From the NCBI RefSeq assembly GCF_001426505.1, contig NZ_LMEV01000017.1, forward strand, positions 713,208-777,207: a stretch of DNA of 64,000 nt, in the 5' to 3' direction. The position numbers were made by a program, and so were the translations under genes. This stretch comes from Variovorax sp. Root473. Lineage in GTDB: Bacteria > Pseudomonadota > Gammaproteobacteria > Burkholderiales > Burkholderiaceae_C. Shown in pieces: positions 1 to 9,300 of the stretch; positions within the stretch are counted from its first letter, which is position 1; every line of letters begins with the position of its first letter. A model generated the notes under the pieces. The model was not told where the DNA came from and made no database searches. It saw nothing but the letters and a program-made list of their open reading frames with translations.

Positions 1-191
1 CGGTGCTTGAGGCTGCCGGTGGGGTGCGTCGATTCATCCTTCAGGTACAGGTCGATGCCGCGCGCGGCGAGCGCGGGCAGCGGCAGCGGAATGAGGTGCG
101 TGTCGGCGCTGCGCTGGTAGTCGGCTTCGATGCGGCGGATTGCGCCGGAGAGCCAGTCGCCGCAGGAGGAGGATGAAGGGGTGGGCTGCAT
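1..191 (-). CDS. PLP-dependent cysteine-synthase-like enzyme (N-terminal part, runs off window)
   Basis: Only the first 63 codons are present; the gene continues beyond base 1. Reading from the ATG at 189-191 on the minus strand, the peptide contains [17 protein letters not shown] near residues 48-64. This is the PLP-binding segment of fold-type II enzymes (cysteine synthase, cystathionine beta-synthase, cysteine desulfhydrase group), with the Schiff-base lysine in SLKHR. The preceding segment ([16 protein letters not shown]) fits the subgroup annotated as PLP-dependent cysteine synthase family protein. The substrate cannot be fixed from the fragment: O-acetylserine sulfhydrylase and cysteine desulfhydrase are both possible. 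It is transcribed away from the haemagglutinin locus and probably represents the original chromosomal backbone left of that island. Confidence 0.75.
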   Translation of the reverse strand, partial: MQPTPSSSSCGDWLSGAIRRIEADYQRSADTHLIPLPLPALAARGIDLYLKDESTHPTGSLKH

Positions 192-218
192 AGCGCGCCA
201 GTCTACAAGTCATGCTCT

Positions 219-235
219 GTCACCCGGCGGGTGAC
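219..235. repeat. 17-bp perfect inverted repeat
   Basis: GTCACCC-GGC-GGGTGAC is a perfect palindrome with 7-bp arms and a 3-bp spacer. It lies 28 bp upstream of the minus-strand PLP-enzyme start and just before the penicillin-acylase remnant. It could be an operator for the PLP enzyme or a hairpin; there is no T-run on either side to make it a standard terminator. Confidence 0.4.
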
Positions 236-246
236 GGAAAGCGACG

Positions 247-519
247 GGATGGTCGGGCTTCCGCAACGGCGACGAGCTGCCCTCGGAGTTCGACCCCGCG
301 CGCGGCTACGTGGTGACGGCCAACGAGAACAACATCCTGCCCGACCATCCCGTCGCGAAGAAGAGCGTGGGCCACGAGTGCAGCGATGCGGCGTGCGCGC
401 CGCCTCAAGGCGCTGTTCGCGGCCAAGGTGGCAGCAGGCTCGCGCTTCACGATCGAGGACTCGCAGCGCATGCAGAGCGACATCGTCGCCACGCCGGCGC
501 AGCGCCGCTGCCGCGCTGT
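247..519 (+). pseudogene. Penicillin acylase family remnant, frameshifted and truncated at both ends
   Basis: One frame (about 250-385) reads WSGFRNGDELPSEFDP, then RGYVVTANENNILPDHPVAK. This is the conserved region of penicillin amidase (Ntn-hydrolase, PF01804) beta chains, where the family has a GY/W-V-ATANE-N segment. Near 385 the homology jumps to the next frame (386 onward), which reads RRLKALFAAKVAAGSRF and then TIEDSQRMQSDIVATPAQ, the family's following segment. A single indel of about one base near 380-390 explains this. Neither the signal peptide and alpha chain nor the rest of the beta chain is present. The similarity stops near 519, shortly before the STN gene. I read this as a scar of an old gene partly deleted when the adjacent haemagglutinin locus arrived or when the region rearranged. 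Confidence 0.7.
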
Positions 520-685
520 AAAGAGGGCGCTGCCCCCGCCCGCCGCGGCGCGCCCGGCCACGCCGGTCGTCACGCGGTCGTCATTCGCCGATGTGATGCT
601 TGCAGGAGTTGAAATACTGCCCACAAGCTTGCTGACACGATCCACTTCTTCCTTGTTGACTTCAGCGCATGGTGGTCGTGGGCGA

Positions 686-1435
686 GTGGTTGGACGGGGC
701 TTGGGCCGGGGCAGGGACGACAGGCTCGTGCGAGCCTTTGTCTCTGGCCTGACGTGCACAGCAGTGTGCGTCTGCATCGCCTGGGGATCGACAGCGAAGG
801 CCGTGGCCGCGGGCACCGAGGTGCAGTCGGCAGATGCCGCCACCCGCGCGTCGTCCGAATCGCAGATGCTCGACTTCGACCTGCCGGCGCAGCCCTTGGC
901 GGCTGCCCTGGCGCAATACGTTGCGGTGTCGGGGCGATCGGTGATGTTCATCGACGAGTGGGTGGCGGGGCGAACGTCCGCCCCGGTGCGCGGGCGCCAT
1001 ACGCCGCATGCCGCCTTGCGGGCCTTGCTGGCCGGCACAGGTTTCGCCGCGGACGACGTGGACACGCAGCTTTCCGGTGCCTTCATCCTGAAGCGCGTCG
1101 CAGCGGCGCCCGGGCTGGCATCGACCGTCGGTTCGCCACGCGGGTACGACGCCCTGGTCCAGGCCCGCGTCTGGGACGCGCTGTGCGCCGATCTGCGTAC
1201 GGCCCCCGGCCACTACCGCGCGATCCTGCAACTGCAGGTGACCACGTCGGGCCGCATCAGCCAGGCCAGCCTGGTGTCGTCTTCGGGAGACCCGGGGCGG
1301 GACGCCGCCATGCTCGCGGCATTGGCCCCTGTGAAGATGGACCGCCCCCCGCCCGCGGACCTGGCGCTGCCGCTCACGCTGGCCATCCTCCCGCACGACG
1401 TGTTGCCCGGACCCCGCTGTGCCACGGTGCACTGA
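686..1435 (+). CDS. Periplasmic STN-domain plus TonB-C-like protein (cell-surface signalling receptor without barrel)
   Basis: After a hydrophobic signal segment (LVRAFVSGLTCTAVCVCIAW) comes a clear secretin/TonB short N-terminal (STN) domain. It starts LDFDLPAQPLAAALAQY and ends in the LLAGTGF block. The C-terminal 90 residues (YRAILQLQVTTSGRIS, SSGDPGRDAAMLAAL, then PPPADLALPLTL) resemble the TonB C-terminal fold, where a small residue change per step of the SSGDP motif is typical. There is no beta-barrel. In FecA-type receptors the STN domain contacts the FecR-type anti-sigma factor; here it would do so as a soluble or periplasmic protein, as proposed for VreA of Pseudomonas. The sigma gene starts 3 bp after the stop, so they are co-transcribed. 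Start is uncertain: GTG 686 is chosen to keep a positively charged n-region, with GTG 728 and ATG 596 as alternatives. Confidence 0.75.
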   Translation: MVGRGLGRGRDDRLVRAFVSGLTCTAVCVCIAWGSTAKAVAAGTEVQSADAATRASSESQMLDFDLPAQPLAAALAQYVAVSGRSVMFIDEWVAGRTSAPVRGRHTPHAALRALLAGTGFAADDVDTQLSGAFILKRVAAAPGLASTVGSPRGYDALVQARVWDALCADLRTAPGHYRAILQLQVTTSGRISQASLVSSSGDPGRDAAMLAALAPVKMDRPPPADLALPLTLAILPHDVLPGPRCATVH

Positions 1436-1438
1436 CAC

Positions 1439-1966
1439 ATGACGGAGAACGTCATCCCGCTGCTGCGCAGCTTCCTGGTGCAACGCTACGAGCAGCTCAG
1501 GCAACGCCTGGCCGTGCGGCTGGGGAATCGCGAACTGGCGGAAGACGCCCTGCACGAAACCTGGCTGAAGCTGGAGCGCAGCCAGCCCATGGCGGGCCCC
1601 ATTGCAACGCCCCAGGCGTACCTGCTGCGCATGGCGGTCAACCTGGCCATCGACGTCCGGCGCGCACAGAGCCAGGTCTTGCTGTCCGACGACATCGACA
1701 TGCTGATGAACGAGCTGCCGGACCCGACGCCCGGTCCTGCCGAGGTCGCCGAGGCCCGTTCGCAGCTGGAGGCGCTGGACGGCCTTCTGTCGCGCCTGCC
1801 GCCGCGCCGCCGCGAGATCCTGCTGTTGGTTCGCCTGGAGGGCTGGTCCCAGCGGGACGTGGCCACGCGGCTTGGCATTCCCGTGCGGACCGTCGAGTAC
1901 GAACTGAAGGCCGCGCAGGATCTTCTGTTCTCGCGGCTGGAACCGCGCCCTGGCAGGTCTTCATGA
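1439..1966 (+). CDS. FecI-type ECF RNA polymerase sigma factor
   Basis: 175 residues, the usual length for the iron-starvation FecI group of ECF sigma factors. Region 2 is visible as ELAEDALHETWLKLER near residues 30-45, and a region 2.4-like segment follows (AYLLRMAVNLAIDVRR). Region 4 is LSRLPPRRREILLLVRLEGW then QRDVATRLGIPVRTVEYEL, a helix-turn-helix for the -35 element. ATG 1439 is 3 bp after the stop of the STN gene, and the FecR-type gene follows after 72 bp, giving the receptor-sigma-anti-sigma order of a cell-surface-signalling cassette. It is expected to be held inactive by the FecR-like protein and to drive the haemagglutinin gene, its own operon, or both; that target is inference. 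Confidence 0.88.
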   Translation: MTENVIPLLRSFLVQRYEQLRQRLAVRLGNRELAEDALHETWLKLERSQPMAGPIATPQAYLLRMAVNLAIDVRRAQSQVLLSDDIDMLMNELPDPTPGPAEVAEARSQLEALDGLLSRLPPRRREILLLVRLEGWSQRDVATRLGIPVRTVEYELKAAQDLLFSRLEPRPGRSS

Positions 1967-2038
1967 CGGCACGAAGAAATAGTTTGCGGATTGCGGTGTC
2001 GGCAACCGTCTATCAAGTACGGGGCCCCTGAAACCGAC

Positions 2039-3031
2039 ATGACGACGCACCCTTCACCACCGACGCTTCCCGAGACGCTGCGCGAAGACGCGCGCGCCTG
2101 GGTGCGCAAGCTGCATTCGGGCGCCGCCACGCAGTGGGAGGCGCAGGCGTTCCGCCGCTGGCGCGACGCGAGTCCCTTGCACCAAGCGGCGTTCATCGAG
2201 GCCCGGCAGCAGTGGCGCGTGCTTCAACCCGCGCTGAACAGGCTGGTGCGCACCGACGCCGAAGCGGCGAGCCTTCACCGCGAGACCCTGCACAAGCCCG
2301 CGGCGAGCCGCCGGGCCTTCCTGGGCGTGGCCGGCGCTGCCGCCGCGGCGGGTGTCGCGGGGGTGGCGGTCTATTCGCCCTTGGGGTTGTGGCCCGCGGC
2401 CAATGAATGGCGTGCGGACTGGCGCACCGCCGCCGGCGAGCAGCGTGCCATCGCGTGGTCCGACCAGATCGGCGTGACCTTGAACACCCGCACCAGCATC
2501 CGCCGGGTGGCCCCGGACGACCAGGCCGAGGGGCTGGAGTTGCTGAACGGCGAAGCGGCGATCGAGATGCTGCCCAGTGCGCGCACCTTCAGCGTCGTGG
2601 CCGGCGCCGGTCGCAGCATTGGCGAATCGGCGCGCTTCGAGATCAGCCGCCTGGAAGGGCGGGTGTGCGTGACCTGCCTGGCGGGGCGCGTGCGCATCGA
2701 GCACCCGGCCGGCGACCGTGTGCTGCTGGCGCGCCAGCAAGCGGTCTACCGCGATCACTCGATCAGCGGCATCGCCGCCGCAGACCCCGAGGTGGCTTCT
2801 GCCTGGCGGCGCGGTGAGCTCGTGTTCAAGCAGGCGCCCTTGTCGGTGGTGCTGGACGAGATCAATCGCTACCGCCCCGGGCGTGTGGTCTTGATGGTGG
2901 ATTCGCTGCGGGGGAAAACGGTCACCGCAACCTTCAAGCTCGACCGCCTCGATCTGGCCTTGCTCCAGATGCAGCGTTCCTTCGGCTTGAACGCCCGGTC
3001 GCTCCCCGCCGGCGTGCTGGTCCTGAGCTAG
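2039..3031 (+). CDS. FecR-type transmembrane anti-sigma factor/sigma regulator with Tat-like anchor
   Basis: 330 residues from ATG 2039 (an upstream ATG at 1991 would add 16 unconserved residues). Order of parts: cytoplasmic DUF4880-type sigma-binding domain (residues about 12-65, ending in SPLHQAAFIEARQQW); a single membrane segment near 85-110 preceded by SRRAFLG, a twin-arginine motif as known for FecR proteins that use the Tat pathway; the periplasmic FecR domain (roughly 125-240, with TSIRRVAP and FSVVAGAGRSIGES); and a C-terminal STN-like domain (FKQAPLSVVLDEINRYR to LVLS) that would dock onto the STN protein encoded upstream. It follows the sigma gene in the same operon. Signal flow is STN protein to FecR to sigma factor across the inner membrane. 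Family assignment is firm; the inducing signal is unknown. Confidence 0.9.
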   Translation: MTTHPSPPTLPETLREDARAWVRKLHSGAATQWEAQAFRRWRDASPLHQAAFIEARQQWRVLQPALNRLVRTDAEAASLHRETLHKPAASRRAFLGVAGAAAAAGVAGVAVYSPLGLWPAANEWRADWRTAAGEQRAIAWSDQIGVTLNTRTSIRRVAPDDQAEGLELLNGEAAIEMLPSARTFSVVAGAGRSIGESARFEISRLEGRVCVTCLAGRVRIEHPAGDRVLLARQQAVYRDHSISGIAAADPEVASAWRRGELVFKQAPLSVVLDEINRYRPGRVVLMVDSLRGKTVTATFKLDRLDLALLQMQRSFGLNARSLPAGVLVLS

Positions 3032-3372
3032 AGGTGGACCTCGGGGTTGGGTGGTGACCCTGTCTCGATGTCGCGGCTTCCCATGGTGGTCGTGCGCGGC
3101 CACTGTGAAGCTTTCGTGACTTTGCCGAGGGGCAGTGCGCCCTCGCCGTTGATCTGCAAGGACTTTCCGGACCGCGGCTGCAGCGGCACGCGCGCGCCCA
3201 CAACGAGGCCAAAAATATTCTTCTGGAATTCGACGTTTCCGTCCCGTCAAGGAACTGACGGCTCCTGTCGCGTTGGCTTTCGATCGCCATCGCAGGGGCT
3301 TCTTGAATGGGGCTGGCCTGCGCGACGCGCGCGGCCCCTTCGGCACAGGCTTTACTTCGGCGGGAATGAGAA
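3032..3372. other. 341-bp intergenic region before the haemagglutinin gene
   Basis: No convincing gene. It is less GC-rich than its surroundings in the stretch around 3210-3240 (AAAAATATTC followed by TTCTGGAATT), and this is the natural place for the promoter of the giant exoprotein gene. GGAATT and GGAACT elements occur near 3227 and 3251, which recall the GGAA-containing -35 of FecI-type promoters, but I cannot identify a convincing paired -10 (CGTC/TGTCT type) at the right distance, so no promoter is called. Confidence 0.4.
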
Positions 3373-6300
3373 ATGACCATCAGTGGGTGCAACGAAAAGA
3401 ATCGCTCGACACGCGCGGCACAGCAGGTTTTCAGGATGCTTCCCATCGCGCGGGCCATCGCTGTGGCGCTGGCCGCAGGTGGGGTCCTCGGCAGCGCGCA
3501 CGCCCAGCGGGCGTTCAGCCCGGCGTGGTTCGCCGACAAGGGCGCGGCGCAGGCGGGCGCGATCGCCACGGGCAAGCTGCCCAACGGCGCGCCGGCGTCC
3601 AGCCTGGTCCACCCGACGCAGCCGTCGTCGGCGGCGAGCCAGCAGCTGCAGACGTCCATCACCAACCTGAACCTGGCCGCGCGCGCGATCGCCGCGCAGC
3701 AGGCGCAGCAGACACAGAAGCGGGCCGAGGCGCTGGCCAGCGGCGAGTCCGCGCCGGACGGCCTGGCCGAAGGCGGCCTGAAGGTCGACACGAATTCGCT
3801 GACCGCCGGCTGGCTCAACGCCAGGGACCCCGTGCAGGCCGCAGCCAACGGCAGGACCACGGTCACCATCGAGCAGACCGCCGACAAGGCCATCCTGAAC
3901 TGGGAGACCTTCAACGTCGGCAAGCACACGACGGTGAAGTTCGACCAGCGTGCCGGCACCCACGCCAAGACCGGCGCCAACGAGTGGATCGCGCTCAACC
4001 GCATCAACGACCCCAGCGGCCGACCCAGCCAGATCGCCGGCCGCATCGAGGCCGAGGGCAGCGTCTACCTCATCAATCGCAACGGCATCCTGTTCACCGG
4101 CAGCAGCCAGGTCAACGTGCGCAGCCTGGTCGCCTCCAGCCTCAAGCTCAGCGACGAACAGTTCAAGGCCGGTCTCAACACGCGCCTGGGCGCGAAGGCG
4201 GGCGACCCCGGTTACTGGAGCGGCCTCGAAGTGGCCGTCGGCATTCCCACCTTCGGTGAGAACTCCCCGCAGATGCCGGCCGATTCGAACGTGCTGTTCG
4301 CCGACATGGGCCCGGCCTTCGATCCGGGCACGCCGCCGGGCGACGTCAAGGTGGCGGCCGGTGCGCAGATCACGGGCCAGGGCGGCCACGTGCTGATGTT
4401 CGCGCCCAAGGTCAGCAATGCGGGCAGCATCCGCACGCCGAGCGGCCAGACGCTGCTGGGCGCCGGCGAAAACGTGTGGCTGGAGGCCAAGGAGATCAGC
4501 CCCACCGTGCGCGGCTTCGATGCCGTCACCTCGTCGGTGCGGCCCTGGGTCTTTCCGGCCAAGTTCCTGATCAACCCACAGACAGCGCCCGCCTTCCAGC
4601 CCTATCTCATCGGGCGCATCGTGTCCGACATCCTGCCGCTGATGGAACAGCGCGCGGCCCAGGTCGGCTACAGCGTGCACAACACTGGCATCGTCCAGGC
4701 CGATCACGGCGACATCACCATGGTGTCGCGCGAAATCAATCAGGGCGGCATCCTGCAAGCCAGCACCGCGCTGAACAACCGCACGGGCTCCATCCGTCTG
4801 CGCGCCTGGGGCCAGGGCGTGCACAACATCGACATCAACCTGGCGGCCGACGTCCCGCGCCTGGCGGCCTGGTCGGGCGGCACGCTGACCCTGGGGCCGG
4901 ACAGCATCACCCAGGTCGTCAACGACTGGCAGGACACCACGCGGATCGAAAGCGGCTCGCTGGCCAACCGCTACCAGCCCGGGCGCATCGAGCTCTACGG
5001 CAAGACGATCGACGTGCAGACCCGTGCCCAGGTCACCGCCGCCGCGGGCCACATCGACATCCAGGCCCAGGCCAACCCGGCGGCCCTGCAGCGCAACACC
5101 CAGGTGGGCGACGGCAGCCGCATCCTCATCGGTGAACAAGCTACCGTCAGCACCGCGGGACTGATGCAGATGCCGGTGGACATGGCCAGCAACTTCGTCG
5201 AAGCCGAATTGCGCATCAACGAACTGCGCGACTCCCACCTGCAGGCGGGGACCTGGCTGTACGGCCGGAAGGTCATCGTGGATCGACGTCGGTCGGGCAC
5301 TTTCAAGGGGCTGATGGCGGGCGTCGAATGGGTTACCGACGAGTCCGGCAAGGCGCTCAAGGGCGTCTGGGTCGGCACCCCGCTGGCGGACGTGACGGGC
5401 TGGGTGGGCAACGGCCTGATCGGTCTGTCGGAGCTGGCGGCGCGAGGCGGCGACATCACCATCCAGTCCAATGGCTCGGTGATCACGCGACCGGGCTCCA
5501 TCCTGGATGTGTCCGGCGGCTCGGTGCGTTACAGCGATGGCTGGAACACCGAAACCCTGCTGCGCGGCGCGGACGGGCGCACCTACACCATGTCGTCCGC
5601 GCCGGCGGACATGACCTACACCGGCATCGCGGGCCAGTACCTGAACACGCACGCGCGCTGGGGTGTCACGCACACCTACGTCAACCCGCTGATGTCCGGG
5701 AAGCGCTGGGAGCCGGGCTACGAGGAAGGCCGCAATGCCGGTTCGATCGACATCCGTGCCGGCAGCGCCTTCATTCTCGAAGGCGAGTTCAAGGGCTCGG
5801 TGCAACCCGGCGACCGGGTGCAGGAAGCGTCCGAGCTGCCGCGCGCCGGCCGCCTGGTGGTGGGCTCCAACCGGGCGCAGGAGGGCATGTGGACTTTGGG
5901 CCAGGTCGTCATCAGCGACAGGCCCGCGTTGCTGCCGACGGGTTTCAGCATCGACAGTCCGCTGGGCAGGGACGCCTTCCTGACCGAGCCGGAAGGGCAA
6001 TCCCCCGGCGCCGGCGCGGGGTTGGGCCGCACGACCTGGCTGTCCGCCGCGGGGCTGAGCAACTCGGGCCTGGGCGCCATCGAGTTGAATCTGAACGCCG
6101 GCTTCGTGTTGGAAGAAAGCGCGGTGCTGAATCTGCAGCCGGGGGCGCGCTTCACGGCCGCGGTCTACGACGGCCAGGGCATCCCCGGCAACTTCGACAT
6201 CCTGGGCCGGATCATCGCCCCGGGTGGCGCCATTTCGCTGAGCGCCGGCGGCAAGGCGGACAGCGTGCTGCGCCTGGGTGCGAACAGCCTGCTGAGCGTC

Positions 6301-9300
6301 GCGGGCCAGTGGGTCAACGACAGCGGTGGCGGCGTCACGCTGGGCCGCGCCATCCATGGTGGCTCGATTGCACTGGGGACGCCGATCAAGGAGGGCCTGG
6401 GCACGGTGTACGGCCACGTGGACGTGGCCACCGGCGCGACGCTGGACGTGTCCGGCGGCGGCTGGCTGTCCGGTGCCACGTCGGGCGGCAAGGCAGGCAA
6501 GGTGCAGGCGGGCAACGGCGGGGCCATCAGCCTCACGGCGTTCGACAACACGGCGCTCGGCACGCTGGACCTGCGCGGTTGGTCGGGGGGCGATGCGTCG
6601 CGGCTCACCATCACGGCGACCGGTGATGTGCAGGTGGGCGGGGCAGCGCCGGCGGACGGGACGGCATCGGGCACGGCCAGGCCGCTGCTGCACCTGCCGG
6701 AAACGCTGTACGCCGAGCGCGGCTTCGGCACCCTCGGCATCCGCTCGCTCGGCGGGAACGTCGTGGTCGCGGAAGGCGCACAGGTGCACATCCAGCCCAC
6801 GAGCTGGGACATGCCCGCGGCGGTATCGGCGCTGCGCACGTTGCCCAGCGGCGATTCGTTGGGCCCTGTGCTGGCCCCCGTCGCGCTGGACGCGCTGAGC
6901 GATCAGCACCGCGCCGCGCGCGCGCCCGGCGGCCTGTCGCTGGCGACCATCGCGTCCGGCGGGGACATCCGCATCGACGCCAACGCCAGCATCCGCACAG
7001 AACCCGGCGGCTCGGTCTCCCTGGACGCGGACGGGTCCGTGCGCGTGGCCGGCCGCGTCGAGGTGCCGGCCGGGACGCTGGGCATCCGCGCCAAGAAAAC
7101 CCTGACGCTGGCCGATGGTGCCGAGTTGCTGCTGCCGGGTGTGGCGCAAGTCTTCCGCGACCCCGTCATGCGCCTGCGCCAGGGCAGGCTGCTGCCGGGC
7201 GGCAAGGTCACGCTGGACGCCGGCACGCTGGATGCGCAGGCAGGTGCGCTGATCGACGTGTCGGGCGCGCGGGGCACGGTGGAATACTGGGATCGCGGCA
7301 CGGGCGCGCTCGGCGCCCTGCGGCGCGTGGAACAGGAACTGGGCAGCGACGGCGGCGCGATCGTGATGACGGCCGCGGCCGGAGGCGCCATGAATGCCCG
7401 GCTTCGCGCCCACGGCGGCAATGCCCAGGCGGCGGGCGGATCGTTGTCCATCACGGACACCAGCCCGGCCGGGAGTTCGTCCGGGGATCTGGTGGCGCCG
7501 GACATCGGCTCCTTCCTCTACTACAAGAGCCCCACCGGCACGTACACGTTCAACGGCGAGAAGTACGCGCGGATCATCGGGACCTCCGGCAACCTCGACG
7601 TGCATGACGAGCATGCCGGCGACGTCAAGATGACCAGCGCCATGCGCACGGCGATCAACACGGCGCTGCCCACGTTGGTTTCCAGCAGCAACGGGCTCGT
7701 CATCGATGCGGGTGCGGCGCTTGCCGCGGGACCGGGCCGCGACATGGCGCCGTGGGAACACGACGCGACCATCGACAAGCGGGTGGTCGAGCTGCTCAAC
7801 ACGTATTTCTGGAGCGGAACCGGAACGGCGCTGAGCCACAAGATCAACATCGGCAACATCGCCACCTCGGACGGCACCCTGCACGTCTCGGCGAAGTCGC
7901 TGCAGGACACGGGCTTGTCGGCGGTCGATCTGCGCTCCACGCAAGTGGGCGTGCAGCTTGCGGGCGGCGTCGATCTGAACATTGCGGGTCGCCTGGGCAT
8001 CACCGCCCCGGTCATCAGGAGCGACGGGCTGGGCGGCGTGGTGCGCCTGCACGCCCACCATCTGCAACTGAACCCGCTGGCCGGCGCGGTTGGTGCCGTG
8101 GGCGCCACGACCCCCAATGCCGGCGAACTGATCCTGTCGGCCAGCCAGGCCATCGACATCGCGGGCAGCGGCCTGAAGGGCGAGGCCGCGTCCTCCGTGG
8201 ACGTCAAGCTGCGCGGCTTCGAGCGCACGGTGCTGGAAACCGGCGACCTGCGCTTCGTGGCGGGGGCCTACAGCGAAGGCGGCACCGACTACGACGACCC
8301 CCAGCTGCGGGCCACGCTGGATGTGGGCGGCGCGCTGGAGATCAAGGCCGCGCAGGTCTATCCGGCCACCGCCGTCACGGCGAAGATCAGCTCGGACAAA
8401 TCCATCACCGTGCGCGGCAACGGAAGCGCCGACGCGCCTCTGTCGGCCGGCGGCAGCCTGACGCTGAACGCGCCCGTCATCGAGCAGGACGGCGTGCTGC
8501 GCGCGCCCTTCGGGCAGATTGCGCTGAATGCCGGCGAACGCCTGACGCTGGGCACGAACAGCCTGACCTCGGTGTCCGGCGCGGGCCTGGACGTGCTCTA
8601 CGGCAGCCTGCGCAACGCCGAATACTGGCTGGACCCGACCAACCCGCAGGGCCGCAACCGTACCAATGCCGGCGATGCCGGTTCCCTGGACGAAAACCGC
8701 TATCTGTCGTTCCTGCCGGAAAAGCGCGTGCTCCTGCAAGCGCCGGATGTGGCCATGGCCGCGGGCGCGGTGGTGGACATCGCGGGCGGCGGCGACCTGC
8801 ATGCGTGGGAGCACGTGCCCGGCTCGGGCGGCTCGCACGACGTGCTGACGCTGCCCGGCATGTACGCCGTGCTGCCGGGCTACCAGGGCCTGTCGCCCGT
8901 GGCGGGCGGTGCGGCGGGCCAGAAGGTCTGGCTGGCCGGTGGTGGCCTGGGCGCCGGCTGGTACACGCTGCTGCCGGCACGCTATGCGCTGCTGCCCGGC
9001 GCCTTCGCGGTGCAGAGCACGGGCCAGGCCTTGCCGGCGTGGGCCGCGTCCCGTGGCGAGGTGGTGAGCCTGCGCGACGGCTCGACGATCGTGGCCGGTC
9101 GGGAACAGAACACGATCAGCGGCGCGCGCGATGCCACGGCCTCGGGCTGGCGCGTGCTGCCCGCCAGCCTGGTGCGCAAGGTCAGCGAATACAACGAAGC
9201 GCGGGGCAACGCTTTCTTCTCATCGGATGCGTTCAAGCTGACGCAATACCGCCTCACAGGGCAGGACGTCGTGACCCCGCGCCTGGCGCGCGATGGCGGC

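Noticed and set aside
3200..3290. FecI-type promoter upstream of the haemagglutinin gene (GGAATT / GGAACT)
   Set aside because: GGAA-like -35 elements exist, but no convincing TGTC/CGTC-type -10 lies at the proper distance, so a promoter was not called.
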